From: Trichosphaerium sp. ATCC 40318
Taxonomy: Eukaryota; Discosea; Flabellinia; Trichosidae
Length of the DNA stretch: 64,000 nucleotides
Reading direction: 5' to 3'
NCBI GenBank assembly: GCA_038496445.1
Contig: JALMLS010000631.1
Location: 124,001-188,000, forward strand
In this document: positions 44,937-58,296 of the stretch, piece by piece
How the letters are laid out: the number at the start of each line of letters is the position of its first letter
Position numbering within the stretch: the stretch's first letter is position 1
Notes under the pieces: generated by a model
Told to the model about the DNA's origin: nothing
What the model saw: only the letters and a program-made list of their open reading frames with translations
Databases searched by the model: none
Made by a program: the position numbers and the translations under genes

Positions 44937-47900
44937 ATGAGTGCCTTGTACACCGACGACGATCCAGACTATAGGGATACTGTCATTGAGTTTGAACCGC
45001 CACCTATGCCTTATGGTGCCATTGATGAGTCCTCTAACGAAAATACGGCAAAGGATTATCGTTCCTCATGGAAATCATCGTTTGTTTCCAGCAGCGGTGG
45101 CTCAATAGGTAAACGTATCATGGTACGCACTTGAAACGGTCTTTATTTCGTTGGTACTGTTTGTTTATTTTCACTAAGGAACAAAGCGGTTGGGCGCAAG
45201 GTGCAGGGTTAGGAAGAGACGGTCAAGGTCGTATAGAGGCGCTAGACCCGAGTAAGTAAAAAATCATAATTAACACTGCGCTTGTGCGCCTTAAAAACGC
45301 AAAAACCGCATTCACACGGTCCCTAATCAGTTAATAGCACCAAAACTTGGCAGAGGCGGTTTAGGTTTCAAAGATGACGCCCCAGCCATTGAAGCCAAAA
45401 CTCATTCTATTGATATAAACAAGGTACAGCTTTCAATTGATTCATAAGTAGAATTTGTTTACATTAAATAAATATTTTTGCTTACGGGTTTGTTTAGACA
45501 GTTCCTATCCGCCAGGATCCAAAATTTATAATCTCAAACCATACTCATGAGTATGAACCTGACTTGGTTTATAACCAAGTTGATAATTGGGTTGTACCAG
45601 TACGTATCTGTTGTGTTAAAGCAAAAGTTCGTTAGCATTTGACATCTGTCGACAGACGTCGAGATTTGGATTCATTTAAGCTTTGCTCGTCTTACAACTT
45701 TGGTTTAGAAAGAGGAAACAGATTACAATCTGTTTTGTGAAAAGGATCGTGTTGATAGAATGTTTGCTGCTAAAACTCGATTTGATAATGTACCAAAAGA
45801 TAAATTTCTATCAGCCCGTCGAAGATCAAATCCTTATGAAAAAATTGGAAGACACTTTTTTCAAAACAGAGCAGCCTTGAAAATGGCGAATATGGATCGT
45901 ATGTTCGATTTGACAAAGCCACCAGAGGGTGTACGTAACTTATACATAAAAGTCCTTCGAAATCGCTAAACATTGATTGTTCAAAACAATGAGTTTACTT
46001 GGTCAATGTTTATTGTTCTTCTTTGTTTATTGCTTACACGCTGTTGTTAGGATTCTGAATTATATTTTGCTGATGTTTGTGCTGGACCTGGAGGATTTAC
46101 AGAGTATATGATGTGGCGTTGTAAAACAGCATAGTACGTAGATTTTATCTGTTTATAGTTCATAGCAAATCAGCGTAGTTTTTATTTGTGTCGTTTTGTT
46201 GTTTTCTAACTGTAATAGTGGCTGGGGTTTCACCTTAAAAGGGAGAGATGACTGGCGTCTAGATAAATTCAATCCTGGAGCGCCTAAGGAGAACTTTCGT
46301 ACTAACTATGGTGAAGACGGAACAGGTGTGCACAGGATTGTTTTAAAAAATGCGCATAATTTATTCTGTTTTTCCTAGGTAACATTATGAAGACTGAGAA
46401 CATTCAGCATTTTGCAGCAAAGATAGCAAGGGAGACATATGATAGAGGATTACATTTGTGCACAGCTGATGGGGTACACTGAGCTAGCAAAACAAAAAGC
46501 AAAACTCTTGTAGTTTTTAGGTTTTTTGAGGTTTTGTTTATTTACACTCTTAATAGGGCTTCAGTGTTAAGGGCGAGGAGAATCTCCAAGAAATTAAGGT
46601 CCGGCAGTTGGTGTTGTGTCAGTTTATTATGGGATTGGCTGTTCTAGGGAAAGGTGAGAGGTTTGACGATATCTGCGTACTCACCGTTTTTTTTTGTTTA
46701 GGTGGAAATTTTATGTGTAAGATATTTGATTGTTTCACACCATTCACAGTTGGTCTATTGTATATTCTATACAGGCATTTTGATAAATTTTGCCTAATTA
46801 AACCATATACAAGTCGTCCAGCAAACTCTGAGCGGTAAGTGTGCGAAAACTGAAGCTATGATCTTTGGTTTTCTAACTCTTTCTTCCCTTTGCTCTCTTC
46901 ATCTTCTCTTCTTTGTCTTATACTTGTATTTAGTTACGTTGTATGTATGGGATTAAAAGAACAAAACCCACCTGTATTGCAGTACCTATATGCTCTCAAT
47001 GATAAGCTCAATGATACATTGCTACCTGACGATAAAGATATTATTTACTCTGTTTCAATGGATATCTTAAATGCTGATAGAGCTTTCTTGCAGTATGTTC
47101 GTAATTCAAACATAAAGTACGTTGCCTGTTTTACCCTTGAATCTTTCCTTTTTTTTTTATGACGTGTTCGTGTAATACAATTGTCTGATGTAGTTTAGGA
47201 TAATCACAGAGCAAATAGAAGGCTTAGAAACCCTCATGAAGTATATTGAAGATGAGAATCTTTTATCAGTTGATCAGAATAGAATCAAAGATGAATGTCT
47301 TGAAGAATGGGGTGTTCAAGAACACCTAAATCCGTACAAGGTTCGTTTATTTTTTTTATTTGATATTTTTTTGTTCCCTCACTCTTTTTTCCTTGAGTTG
47401 CGCACATGATTTCAAATTACTGATTTATTTAATAGCATGTGAACAAGACGTACATGTCTAATAGACAAAGCTACGATACAAGGCCTTTGACGTATAACCA
47501 CAGACAATCAAGGCGCGGAAGGGATAGATTCAGAGATGATTATTCTCGTGGTCGACGAGATGACTATGGTCGTAGAGACTATCGTGATGACCGTGATAGA
47601 GGCGGAGGCCGTAATGATTACAGAGACCGTGATTATCATAGTAACAACCGCTACCGCGATCGCGATCGTGACGGTTATCGTGATGATTATAATAGACGAG
47701 ATAACTACGGCTATGACGCTCCACAATATGGTGATCATGATGCGTATAACCAAGCTGAACGTGAGGGAGCAGCGCGGTTGAGAAGGATGTATGGAGGACC
47801 TGATCAAGGTACGTGGAAGGAAAAGAGTTTATTTTCTTTGAGGTTGATGACTTGTACTGACTTCCTCTGTTCAAGATGATGAACCTGCACAGAAACCTCA

Positions 47901-48725
47901 AACTGCAGTTGACTTACGTAAAAAGCATACTCAGAGTATTTATGCTAGATTGGATGCTAATAAGAAGAAGAGGAAACCTAGTAGACCTAAGCATTCAGCT
48001 AAGGTTGAGGAGTCTTCAGAACCTATTGGTAATAAGCTTGCGGCAAACGAAGATGATGAGGTTCGTGGTTTTTTTTTTTTCTTCATTTTGTTCTTTTTTT
48101 TTTTTAGCTTACTGGTGTTGTTTAGACTGCATCTCTCATGGCAGAGTTTTTAAAGCCTTCTGGTAGTGAGAAGACTTATACTCCTGTATCAAAATCTAGT
48201 GAGCAACAAAAGTTGGAGACGCTGCAGAGATACAATCAAATCAAAGAATCCAAATTGAAAAAGCAGGTTAGTGGTGTCAACAAATCTTTCAATTTTTTTT
48301 TGGGGAAGTTTGTACGTTTGTGTTGTGGTTAATGGTGTTTGTTTTAGGTAAATTCGAAGTCTAATATTACTGTGAGGAATCCTATGCAAAGTATATTGGG
48401 TAGAATGGGCGGACCAGTGTCAGCACGTGGTACCAAGAGACCACCACCGTAAGTACTTTTTTTTCTATTCACCTTGTATCTTCGGCTTTTTTTCATAAAG
48501 AAAAATATTGGATTGGTCTTGCGAGCGCGATAGCTGCTCTCTAGTCAAAAATTAATTAATATTATTATGTTTACTTACTTTATGTGCAGGGCAAAGGAGG
48601 AAAATTCAAAACCGAAGAATCTGCACATAAACAGACCTGCTAAGAAGAGAAAAGTTGATCCTAATGCTTTTCAACTTACACCTGATAAACTGGCTGCTAT
48701 TGCTAAATATAAAACAAAAAAGTAG
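44937..48725 (+). CDS. CMTR1: Cap-specific mRNA (nucleoside-2'-O-)methyltransferase 1
   Basis: CMTR1 methylates the 2'-O of the first transcribed nucleotide (cap1). The ATG at 44937 opens [22 protein letters not shown]-patch follows: [20 protein letters not shown] and [14 protein letters not shown]. The Rossmann domain reads [38 protein letters not shown] (SAM site), [60 protein letters not shown] and [20 protein letters not shown]. The K-D-K-E catalytic layout appears complete. After it comes an unusual long Arg/Asp/Tyr-rich segment ([20 protein letters not shown]) and a basic tail with the SV40-like [11 protein letters not shown], ending at 48725. No C-terminal WW domain is evident. At least 14 introns. 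Confidence 0.9.
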
Positions 48726-49230
48726 TGTCCAAACTCTGTTCTCACCTTGTACAATAAAAATTGAGTAGAGTAACTACTTTGCTTTCGTTATTAATATTTC
48801 GAATGAAGAATCTCTAAAACAGAGTCTAAGAGTCTGGGCCAATTATTAGTGTTAAATAAACTCACTCTTGATATTTTCTGGTTGACTTCGCTGGAACATC
48901 TTCGTTTTCAAGTCAACAAAATAAACTACAATACAAGTTTTTTTATTTTCTCTTTTGTCGCACTACAACGATTTTTTAGAGTTTTTTGTACATTGATTGT
49001 CGTATATGACCTTGTCATATTCGTCATTCGTCATCATTCAGATAACGAAGTACTTAATCCCTATGTATATAAGTTAGTTAATAAATTAGATTTCTCCTTA
49101 CCTTGTACTATTTACAACGTCTTATAACCGTAGCTAAGTTATACGACATGATTACGTAGTTACGCCTGTACGTTAATCTGGTTTTTAATAAATAAGATTT
49201 TACTGAGACAGTGTTCGTCTTTGAAGGTTG
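48726..49230. other. Intergenic, no gene seen
   Basis: Between the CMTR1 stop and the convergent Ras-like gene stop. AT-rich with AATAAA near 48757; no supported coding exon. The 92-codon frame here lacks conserved features. Confidence 0.5.
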
Positions 49231-49918
49231 TCACAATAGCTTGCATGGGTTTATTTTTTTTCCTCTTCTTTTCTTCTTCTTTTTCACTGGTTTATTACTC
49301 TGTCGTACTACCTCGCGTACTAATTCGACAAAGCATTCTTTCACGTTTTTTCCTGTTTGGGCGGATGTTTCAAAGAAGGAGGCAGAAATACTTGATGCAA
49401 AAGATGATCCTCTCTGTGTCGAAACTTCTCTATCATTACAATCGCACTTGTTTCCAGCAACGACTATAGGAACATCTGATGTATCGCATACGCGTTTGAT
49501 ATTGTCATGGCATTCTTCGAGATTTTTGAACGATAAGTCACAAAGGATCGAGTACACAAGCAAAAATCCTTTCGCGCTTCGAGTGTACTAAAACAACATT
49601 AGAACACGATTTTTGTTCGAACAAAAAAAATCCGTACGATGTCACACAGAGCACTGAATTCTTCTTGCCCTGCCGTATCTAGAATGTCAACGAGGTATTC
49701 ATTGCCATCAACGCATATTTGCTTTCTGTATGAGTCTTCTATTGTTGGATCTAAGGCGGACATGAGTCAAAGAAACAAACAGAAAAATTTGTTCGAACAT
49801 AAAACATCTTTGACGTACCGTAGGTAATTATAAATTGGTTGGTAATAAACCTTATCGTTAAAGCTGTCTTTCCAGAGCCACCAGAACCAAAAAGTACAAT
49901 AGGAATATTTGTAGCCAT
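49231..49918 (-). CDS. Ras-like small GTPase
   Basis: The ATG at 49918 begins [20 protein letters not shown], with the P-loop GSGGSGKT. After two introns (GTACGT, GTACGG) come switch I/effector [32 protein letters not shown] with the catalytic Gln, [24 protein letters not shown] and the ETSA motif. The C-terminus carries a polybasic run ([11 protein letters not shown]) and ends CKLL, a CaaX box with Leu last, predicting geranylgeranylation and plasma-membrane targeting. Effector loop and Gln61 equivalent match the Ras/Rap family exactly, so active signalling is expected. Upstream regulators are not apparent, although a DOCK GEF (for Rho GTPases) lies 43 kb away. Confidence 0.92.
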
Positions 49919-50688
49919 GCTTTGATCTTGGTGTTGTTTGTAAAAAATGATTAAATTAGGAACTGTACCTTAATGACTTAACCCACCTTCTTCATAGAAC
50001 ACCCGACGACAATATTTAAAACTATCACTGGGATGCTCGCCTGATAAGAGATAAACGAAAGTACATTCCAGCAACACAATTATTTTTCGCTAACTCAAAA
50101 ACTATCTTGAAATACTATCCTCTCCAATGATTTAGTATCTAATATCACCATACGCCCTCATTCGAACTGTTCGAAAGGGTCAAAATATCGGAGAAACTGG
50201 GACAATCGCGTTTGATAACTAATAATGACCACAACAAGACAAACGACGCCGAAAAAACAGCCTGAGACTAAAATTTGTATCACGTGTTCGAAATCATAAA
50301 AAAAATCAATTCAATCAGCGTATTACGCTTTTTGCGCGTCAAGAAACTCCACAGTGACCAAATATTATTTCGAACAAAGTTCGAACATACCAAAAAACCA
50401 CGAAAAGATGGTACTGGAGGTACTTGCAAGAGTCACAGAATTGCGCGCTTGCTTGTAGTTGCCTAATACAACCGCGCGTTCGCAACAAAAGAGAGAAATT
50501 TTGACTAGAAGCAGTTATATTTATAAATGAGGTGTATGTAATAACAGCAATATGAACGTTACACAAAAAATAATAAAAAATAGAAGAATCAAATTGGCCT
50601 ATACGTTCTCCTGAGGTATTAAAGAACGAAGATTTTTCTTTAAACTTACAGAACAAGCCATACCTAAAGAAATCAGTACAAGAACTAC
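49919..50688. other. 770-bp gap with several TTCGAA motifs
   Basis: Between the Ras-like gene start and the HPS5 3' end. GTTCGAAC/TTCGAA motifs occur at about 50168, 50286, 50370 and 50380. A tiny frame from the ATG at 50225 (MTTTRQTTPKKQPETKICIT) with a C-x-x-C could be a first exon, but I cannot complete it. Confidence 0.35.
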
Positions 50689-53600
50689 TCAATCTTGCAG
50701 AAAAAAAAAATAGAAAAAAGTAAGAAATATGTGGCGTGACCTACCAACTTGGCTGGCACAATATTCGTGGTATGCCTCACCACTTGGGAAAATAACAAGC
50801 TAAAACCATAAGTGTAAGTCATAAGGGATAGTGTAAAAGGATGTTACGTACACGTGTGTTTGCTGCTCTAGCGTCCTTTAGAGGTATTTTACATATTGGA
50901 CAACCACCTGGTTGTATTTGTGCTATCAAATGAAGTCAATTTCTACTCTTGAGCTTTTAATACTACGTACAGACTACACCCCAATGACAATTTGCTTCCT
51001 CAAAGTATCGAGGTAACGGTTGATACTCAAAATTAAGCATTGCACTATTTTATTGGGTAAATGCAAGTGAGACGGTTGACATGATTTCTTTGTTTTGTTT
51101 GTGTACCTTGAAGAACCAATTGACTCTTTACCCATCTCACTATTCCAAACGAATGGTAATTCTATCTTAGAACCAGCAAGCTCAGTATCATGAACAGTCC
51201 TGTAAATATCGTTAGACCAATCGTTACATCAAAAAGGTAAATGTACATACCTTATTTGTGGTCCCATTGCCGGCGGTCTTTGACTCCATAGATAGCTATC
51301 CATTATTTCAAGGGTATCGTGTACTAATTCGGTTTGTGCAAGCTCTTTTTGCCCCGCAACTAAGAGTTTCTTATACACTGAAGGAGGTATTTCTTGATTG
51401 TGCTAATAATTATTGTAAATAGGTTTTTACTCATGCTGCTAAAGAGGGTTACCTTGTCTAGATTTTGAGCAAACTTTGTTGTTTTAAGTAAGCTCAGTAG
51501 TATAGCTGTAGTATGCTTTGGGCCAACTGCCTCGGTCATCATATCAATAACACTACAAAGTCATGAATAAAGATTAAAAAGATGGTGTAATTTTGTTGTT
51601 CCTAGCACTCTTCTATATCTCTTTGCATGTCACGTACATTGTAATTGTAATCTCTATTACACACCCTTCATTCTTTTCATACATTTCATTGATTTCTGTT
51701 AAAGTATATCGCCAGAAGCTAACAGAGGAAGTGTTCGAATTATCACGCTAAAGAAATTTTGTCATTATCCACCAAGCTAGTAAATCACGTGCCATAACAA
51801 GATTGAATCCCTTTAAATTATCTAAATAAACAGCTATTTTTAGAGCTTCTTTGATTTCACCACTTTTAAGCTGCAACATGAATAACCCACTAATTTAGGG
51901 TTAGAAAAAAATAGGGAATAAAAACATAAGATGATTGTAGGCAGTTACCTAAAAAATCCGGCGTCTTTGCACAGTTCTTTTACGTGTTCATGATTGAACC
52001 AATACCTTGTTGGGTTTTCTATTATACGCATCATGTCCTAAGAACAAAACAGTCAACCAAAAGTAAGATGCAACTGCAGGGTTTTACCTTTTTGTATTTC
52101 CACTCTGATTTATGAGAATGTATTTTTGGATCTCCGTTACTGTCACAAACGTTGTTTTTTGCAGGACAGCCGTGTGTTAAGCATAGGCTCATTAATTTTT
52201 CAACAAGATTTTTATCTTTTCGGCACTTGGAGTGCTCCTTAAACAATAGCATCAGGTAGTTCCTAAACGCTCATTTAGCTTTTCGAAAATTAAACAAAAA
52301 GCACTTGTACGTACAGTTGTACTTCTGGTAGGTCACTACCAAGTGCGTCGTTAAAGTTCCAAGGTTGTACACCTGGGTATTGAGAAGCAGCAAATTGGGC
52401 AGTCTCAAGTGGACATGTATCCAGTAAACCACGAAGATGATTTACAAAAAGAATGATATAGCTTCTTGACTTGATCTAGATAGAATTGTTTGAGCATGTA
52501 TTTAAACGATAGACTAAAGTCAAAAAAAACTATAACTTGAAGCGATGAAACGTAAGGTAGTAACGCACTTTGCTTAGAGCTGCTAATCCATCTCCTTTTT
52601 CCAGCATTTCTAATACTCCATCTTCAATCTGACATTCAATTGATTCGACATTTGTTTCGCGTTCCTTTGTGAATCTAGCAAGACGTATATCCTGAACGAA
52701 CTTGATGCACCCTATGGTCTTGCTAAGGAATAACAGGCATATGTTTTGGATGAAAATAATTACCGTCAAGGCGTTGGCTGTTGGCAATCTTGAAAATCTC
52801 TTCTTCTTGAAGAAAATCCTCATAATTCTCCAAGAAATCTAGGGCTTTAGAATCGCTCCAATCAGCTGTGTATGACGTATCCGCTAATCAACATGTTAGA
52901 GTGCATTTAAAAACACGATAAAAATGACTCGTACATTCGTCAGGAGCCAAAATTTGTAAGTCAAAACATGCAGTAACTAATTCTCCAATCATCAAAGCCT
53001 CTTCGCTCTGAGGAGCAATGACTGAATTGTAACGTTAATAATGAATACATGCTTAGACCACTTACTCTGTGTAAATTGAGCTAACCACGTTCTTAGAGGA
53101 GGACCAAGTACTGCACGACGCCATTTGAGAGGTGTTTCTTTGCCCCGATTTTGATCTTGTTTCTTATACTTCCAGAGAATTTGGTAGGCAGCTTTTGCTG
53201 CATCATTAGATGGTGAGGTTGGTGGTTCTTCTTGTGTGAGTAATTCTTCTTCAATTACTGCTTCATCATCTGTTGGCATTACATCATATTCATCAGAACT
53301 TGATAGACTTGTATCTGTTGCTGATAGTGTAAAAGAATTCTCAGAGCGAAGTTTCATTACATTTTCTGTGAGTGTAAGTTAGATTACAAGGCTACTGTTG
53401 GTTGTTTGTTATACCTCCAACTTCTGTTTTTGCTCTGTTTACAAGCGCTGAGAATTCATCTTTCATAGTTACCAACTAAACCAAAAATGTCAATTCTGCG
53501 AGTAGGAAAACAGTCATTTGTTGGACGCTTACTTTGGCACCCAGACCTCCTGATAATCCACCAGAAAGGCTCGTTTTTAGAGAACTGAAAGAAGGGAAAA

Positions 53601-56387
53601 GAGAAGCTTCTAAAAGAGATTGGTGAGATTTTTGGACAGGATAAGAGGTACTTACTATTTGATCCTTCGTCTGTCTTTTCCGGATCAACTGACTTTGCAT
53701 CGCTGTCTCCTGACATAGGAGTACGAAGTTCCGAAGCAGGAGGAGAAAGACCTACAGTTTCGACTGGTGCTGGTGAGATACTTTGTACGGGCTGAACTGG
53801 CTCTGGAGGGCTAATATCTTGAGGTGGAGTTGCTTCTGGTCGAGGAGCCGGATCTTCTTCTAAAGCTGATGGTGTGTCAGGTCTAAGGTGTTTTTAGCGA
53901 ACGGGTTTTAATCAATTTCTGGGTTACCTTGGCGATGTTGAAGATCCTGCTTCAACTGAGTTATCAGCACTAAGATTTGGTTGATACTGTGGTTTCGTAT
54001 ATTGAGATTTTAGCTTTGGTTTTGTAGGTGGAAGTTCATGGGTTTTCATAGATGAAGATGTGGAAGGAATGTTAACATTCTTTGAAGGAGCCTTAGAGTC
54101 ACTAATAGATACGACACGCCTTTTTTTACGAGATCTTTTACTCCTCTTTGTAGTACTTGAACTGGACATCTTTTCGAAAATGTTAACAATCACGTGAAAT
54201 TTTTGCAATGGATTACCTTTGGTGAAGGGAATGCAGCTCCTTGAGTGATAGGTTTTATATCATAGTTATCAGTTCCACTTGGCGAAGAAGCAATTAAAGA
54301 CGAGCTACTATCACGGCTCACACTAATAGCAGGTACTTCATCCTTTTTTGGTGTTAGTGCTGAGGGTTGAACTTGTTTGTAGTACTTCTGTAGTAAGTTC
54401 GTCAGTTACGCCTCCAGACGTATCACTTGGATTATCACTTACATTCGCTGGCGATGCAGGCTCTCTATTTTAAGGTAAATTACATGACACGAAGAGTCAG
54501 GTATCGTACGATGTTGGTTTAGTAATTATTGGTTCAACAACCTTTTGTTCTATTGGTTGCGGTTGCGCTTCTATGGCAGATGTTTCTTGAGGAGGAGTAT
54601 TTGGAGTTACTGTAATGACTTCATCTGCTTCTTTCCTAGCTTGTTGCTCTGCCTCTCTTTTAACTTTGTCCAAATAGGCCTATAACAGAGTGAGATTACA
54701 GCAAATAGTTAAGCACTGTACAGAATATTTGATTTTGAAAGTGCCATTCTCTGGGAATTTTTCATCATCTGGTTCAGCGTCTTCCATACGTGTAGCAACG
54801 TTTTCTAAGCGTTTGATATCTTTTTCTTCATCTTTTAACACAAGATGGAATATTGTTTTCCAATCACCAAGTTTTACAGCTCTTTGGAAGAACAAGTTAT
54901 CATTAAAGTCAATTTGAGATATCTTAGAGTCTGCGCCTGAATTAAGAAATGTCAGTTAAATGCCTCTAGCACATACTCACCTGAACCCCCGTGAAGGATG
55001 TAAGCGCGTTTTCCGGTAATAGAGACAACCTTAAAGAGAGTTAAGTGACTTGTAAATAATACTTTCCTTACTTGGATATCTGTGAGATCGTAGTGCCATT
55101 GAATTATTTCTTTGTTATCCACATCCACTACAAATATTGTTCTATCCGTCCATGATAATAAACAACTACCGAATTGTTTTATCATTGAAAAATTGACAGC
55201 TTTGCTTATAGGAGGCTTTAATCCTTGCCCATCTAGACAAAAACAAATTTGTCAATTGCAAGGTCTTTCTATGATATTTGTAATGTAAAGGCGTACCTCT
55301 AGATAGTAGAAATATTGGAGGTGTACTTTTTATGCTTTCTTTAAAATTAATAGTCTGCTTCACGGCTCCAGTTTCTCTGCACAACATTTATCAACATTTT
55401 TGTTGCGAATTTAATTTAAGTTATGTGTACCTGTGCGCCCACCATAATCTACGACCTGGGCGTGCAGCTATAATAGCTTCTTCTCCTGTTTTTGATGTGT
55501 AATGACAACCACCATAAAGGCCATCTCTAGGTTTTTTACCTACCTTACAAATGTGTTAAGAATGGCTACAATATTTGATGCGAATATACCTGCATGGCTC
55601 CTTGCTTTGTGAAACTTATAGCAATCAGTTTTGTTAGAGATGAAACCAATAATTGGTTAAGCGTTGCACTGTAACTGAGCTCTACCACGCGTCTAACAGG
55701 CAGGTAAGATAAATAGCCATTAAAAAAAATGGCAAAAAAACCCGCACGTGTTGCATTTAAACAGTAATTCGCTCTTGCCACTGAAGAACGCTTTCAGGCG
55801 TAATCCAACAGGAGATAATGTAACCCTACCAAGCTCATCTCCAGAGAATAGCCTCATGTCGTCTAGACGCGTTAGAGATGCGTTAGGCTGAAAGACAAGA
55901 AGTAACACAAATTAGGGAATTTCTTACCACTAGTCCATACTATTTGCGTCACGGGAGCCTTGTGCTCACTTATTTTAAAGCGTACCTACGATTTTGAGAC
56001 GCTCTTAGAGGTACATTGAAATGTTTGCGTACTTTCGCCTTTTGTCTTGTTTTACCGATATTGTGCTCTACAATGTAAATATTGATGGGCTTTACGGTAA
56101 CAACAGCTAAGAAGCGGTCATCTGGAGCGAATTTGACTTGTGTGATGTGCTGATCTCTAATGTCGCTGTTTGATACCAGTTGAAGGAATGTCAGCGAAGT
56201 AGCTTCGAAAAAATACAAGGTTCCTTGTTACAGCGTTAAATAATGTTACAATGAACTGTTGAGTACCAGTATTTGTGCCACACACTAAGTACTGGCCAGA
56301 ACAATCCAAACAAGTGTAATTGATTCTATTTGTGCCTAGATGAGAGTGTAGACTCTCAATGATACGGTGGTCAAGTACTGATGTCAT
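50689..56387 (-). CDS. HPS5: HPS5-like BLOC-2 subunit
   Basis: HPS5 is a subunit of BLOC-2, which tethers endosomal carriers to lysosome-related organelles. The ATG at 56387 starts MTSVLDHRIIESLHSHLGTN. The N-terminal propeller shows RINYTCLDCSGQYLVCGTNT, ITQVKFAPDDRFLAVVTVKP, DDMRLFSGDELGRVTLSPVG, VVELSYSATLNQLLVSSLTK, RDGLYGGCHYTSKTGEEAII, AARPGRRLWWAHRETGAVKQ and MIKQFGSCLLSWTDRTIFVV, following HPS5 in order. It is followed by a long Ser/Pro/Glu-rich linker (about 53.0-54.7 kb) containing the basic patch KRSKRSRKKRR. A helical C-terminal part (52.9-51.0 kb) and a terminal zinc-finger-like GGCPICKIPL...YHEYC end the protein at 50689. More than 20 introns; about 1,400 aa, longer than animal HPS5 because of the linker. 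Confidence 0.76.
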
Positions 56388-56619
56388 TATCAGCCTAGCT
56401 GCTTCCCATACATGTCACCCTAAAATTTGTATGAGGTTTCGACTGGAATTTCAATGAACTTGCGACGACACATTGTAATCAAGGCATGACATGAGTGAAT
56501 GTGGTGTCATGGTGTCACACCGTACCTGTAGCAGTTACGCGTCTGCCAAAATAATAGCGATTTACTATTATTGACTGCGCAAGAGAGCTTGAACTTACTA
56601 AGCTACCGTAACAGTCACC
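56388..56619. promoter_or_regulatory. 232-bp divergent intergenic region
   Basis: Separates the start codons of the HPS5-like gene (minus) and the next plus-strand gene. It contains a near-repeat GGTGTCATGGTGTCACACC around 56502-56520 with imperfect dyad symmetry. No core promoter element is identified. Confidence 0.35.
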
Positions 56620-58045
56620 ATGCTTGCCGCTAGTCGATTTGTTAGAGCTTCTGGTGTAGTCAATGTCGCTAAAACCAAAGTGTATGTACAAATCATTAGT
56701 TACCTCCCCTTAGTACTATTTTAGTGGTAAAACGCGAAAATACTGTACAACAGATGCTACTGAACAAAACGAAACAACATTGGTAGAAGACACTCTCCAG
56801 TTTCAAGAGCTCATGAAGGTAGCGTCTACAGTCAATTTTACGTATAAAAAATTAAATTTGTCCGTTCTAGAGCGAACCACTCGCAGGAGGAGCAGAGCAC
56901 AACATTTGGATACGCGACTTGAGCAAATGGGAAAGACACCACCTGCGGTACGCAATTTCACCATTTTACGTTGCGTAATGATCTGTCTTACAATAAATAA
57001 GTGGTATTGGTGGCCCTGGTAAAGTAAAAACAGCATTGAACTTCCTTGGGTACAAAAACATGAAGCACTTTTGTTCAATTTATTAATTGTCAACGTACAG
57101 TAACGAACTGGGAGCAAAAAATGTCATCAGATCAGACACAGCATTTGCCGAAGACGCAGCTTATGCCTTTCATAGCCTAGCAGATAGGTACAGATAGTTT
57201 TATCATCATTAACAAATGCAACACATTAAAACTGGTTGTTCAGGTTTGGCGAGCATGATATTGATGCTATGCTACCTCAATTGGGACCTTGGCAACAAAT
57301 AAATCTAGAGCGCTGGCAACAGCATTGCAAAGAGAATAACTTGACATGGTACGATTTTTTTAGCTCTAGCTTGTCATTCTAACTCAATTTCAGGGAATAT
57401 AAACTTGATGAAGTAAAGCGTAAACGTACTACAGGTGTACGTGTATACTACGATTATTCCTCTCTGTTATATAGATTTATTACGTTCATATGTATTGGTG
57501 TATAATTTTATTTTAGGTTGGCTTGTTTTTAGAACCTGATGATGACGTACAGAACTTTTTATCACCTAAAAAATTAAAGGCAGATGGAAAATTATACAAA
57601 GCTCAAGATGGCATTGTGTCAACAAATTTTTCATTTGAAGGAGCTAGACCATCTACTACTGATGCCATGTATAAGATTAACGTTGCTGCATATGTAGCAT
57701 TTGAAGTCAAGTGCGCACAAAACAAAAAGTTGATTTTTTTCTCTTCATATTTATTAAATGTCTTTTCTCGTGTTGATCTCTTTTGTGCTTACAATGTATT
57801 TGCTTAGAGAGGAGTTTAAAATTATTGATAATAACACAAAGAAAGCAATTTATACAGCACCTTCAGAATTACATGAACACTGCTGGAAGTTTGTTGCAGA
57901 GAATGCACATGAAGATTTCCGTTGGAAAGTTTTTGATATTAATTTTAATGTCATGTCACGTATGCTCAGCATTGTTAATACTAAGAATGTAACAGTTGGT
58001 CCAAGTACAAAGCCATTTGTTCGCTGGGTTAACGAACTAATGTAA
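56620..58045 (+). CDS. Probable mitochondrial protein of unknown family
   Basis: The ATG at 56620 gives MLAASRFVRASGVVNVAKTK, a Ser/Arg/Ala-rich, acid-free presequence-like start. Spliced exons then encode TLVEDTLQFQELMK, SRAQHLDTRLEQMGKTPPA, GIGGPGKVKTALNFLG, RSDTAFAEDAAYAFHSLADR, FGEHDIDAMLPQLGPWQQIN, ERWQQHCKENNLTW and VGLFLEPDDDVQNFLSPKKL. The C-terminal region reads FEGARPSTTDAMYKINVAAY, ELHEHCWKFVAENAHEDFRW and KVFDINFNVMSRMLSI, ending VRWVNELM at 58045. I do not recognise the family. Mitochondrial import is inferred from the N-terminus alone. Confidence 0.55.
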
Positions 58046-58296
58046 TACCAACAGCAAAGCTCAATAAAATATAATAGTAACACGACTTAATGCACTGTTG
58101 ACAACATGTTCGTTGTGTAGGTTTTGAAGTTGTCAGGTTCTGTGAATACAGTTTGCTGATATTAGTTGACCCAGACATTGCTGGGTCGTTTATAGGCTTT
58201 AACACTACATATCTCGCCAGGTACTTGAGCTGAATAGTGTGTATTGTAGAATTTATCTCAATAACGTAATGATTGTGCTGTATCGCCGTCATTCGC

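Noticed and set aside
47508-47901. Minus-strand frames rich in Ile/Thr/Val and His/Tyr
   Set aside because: Shadows of the CMTR1 Arg/Asp/Tyr tail; composition follows from the complementary codons, with no splice or domain support.
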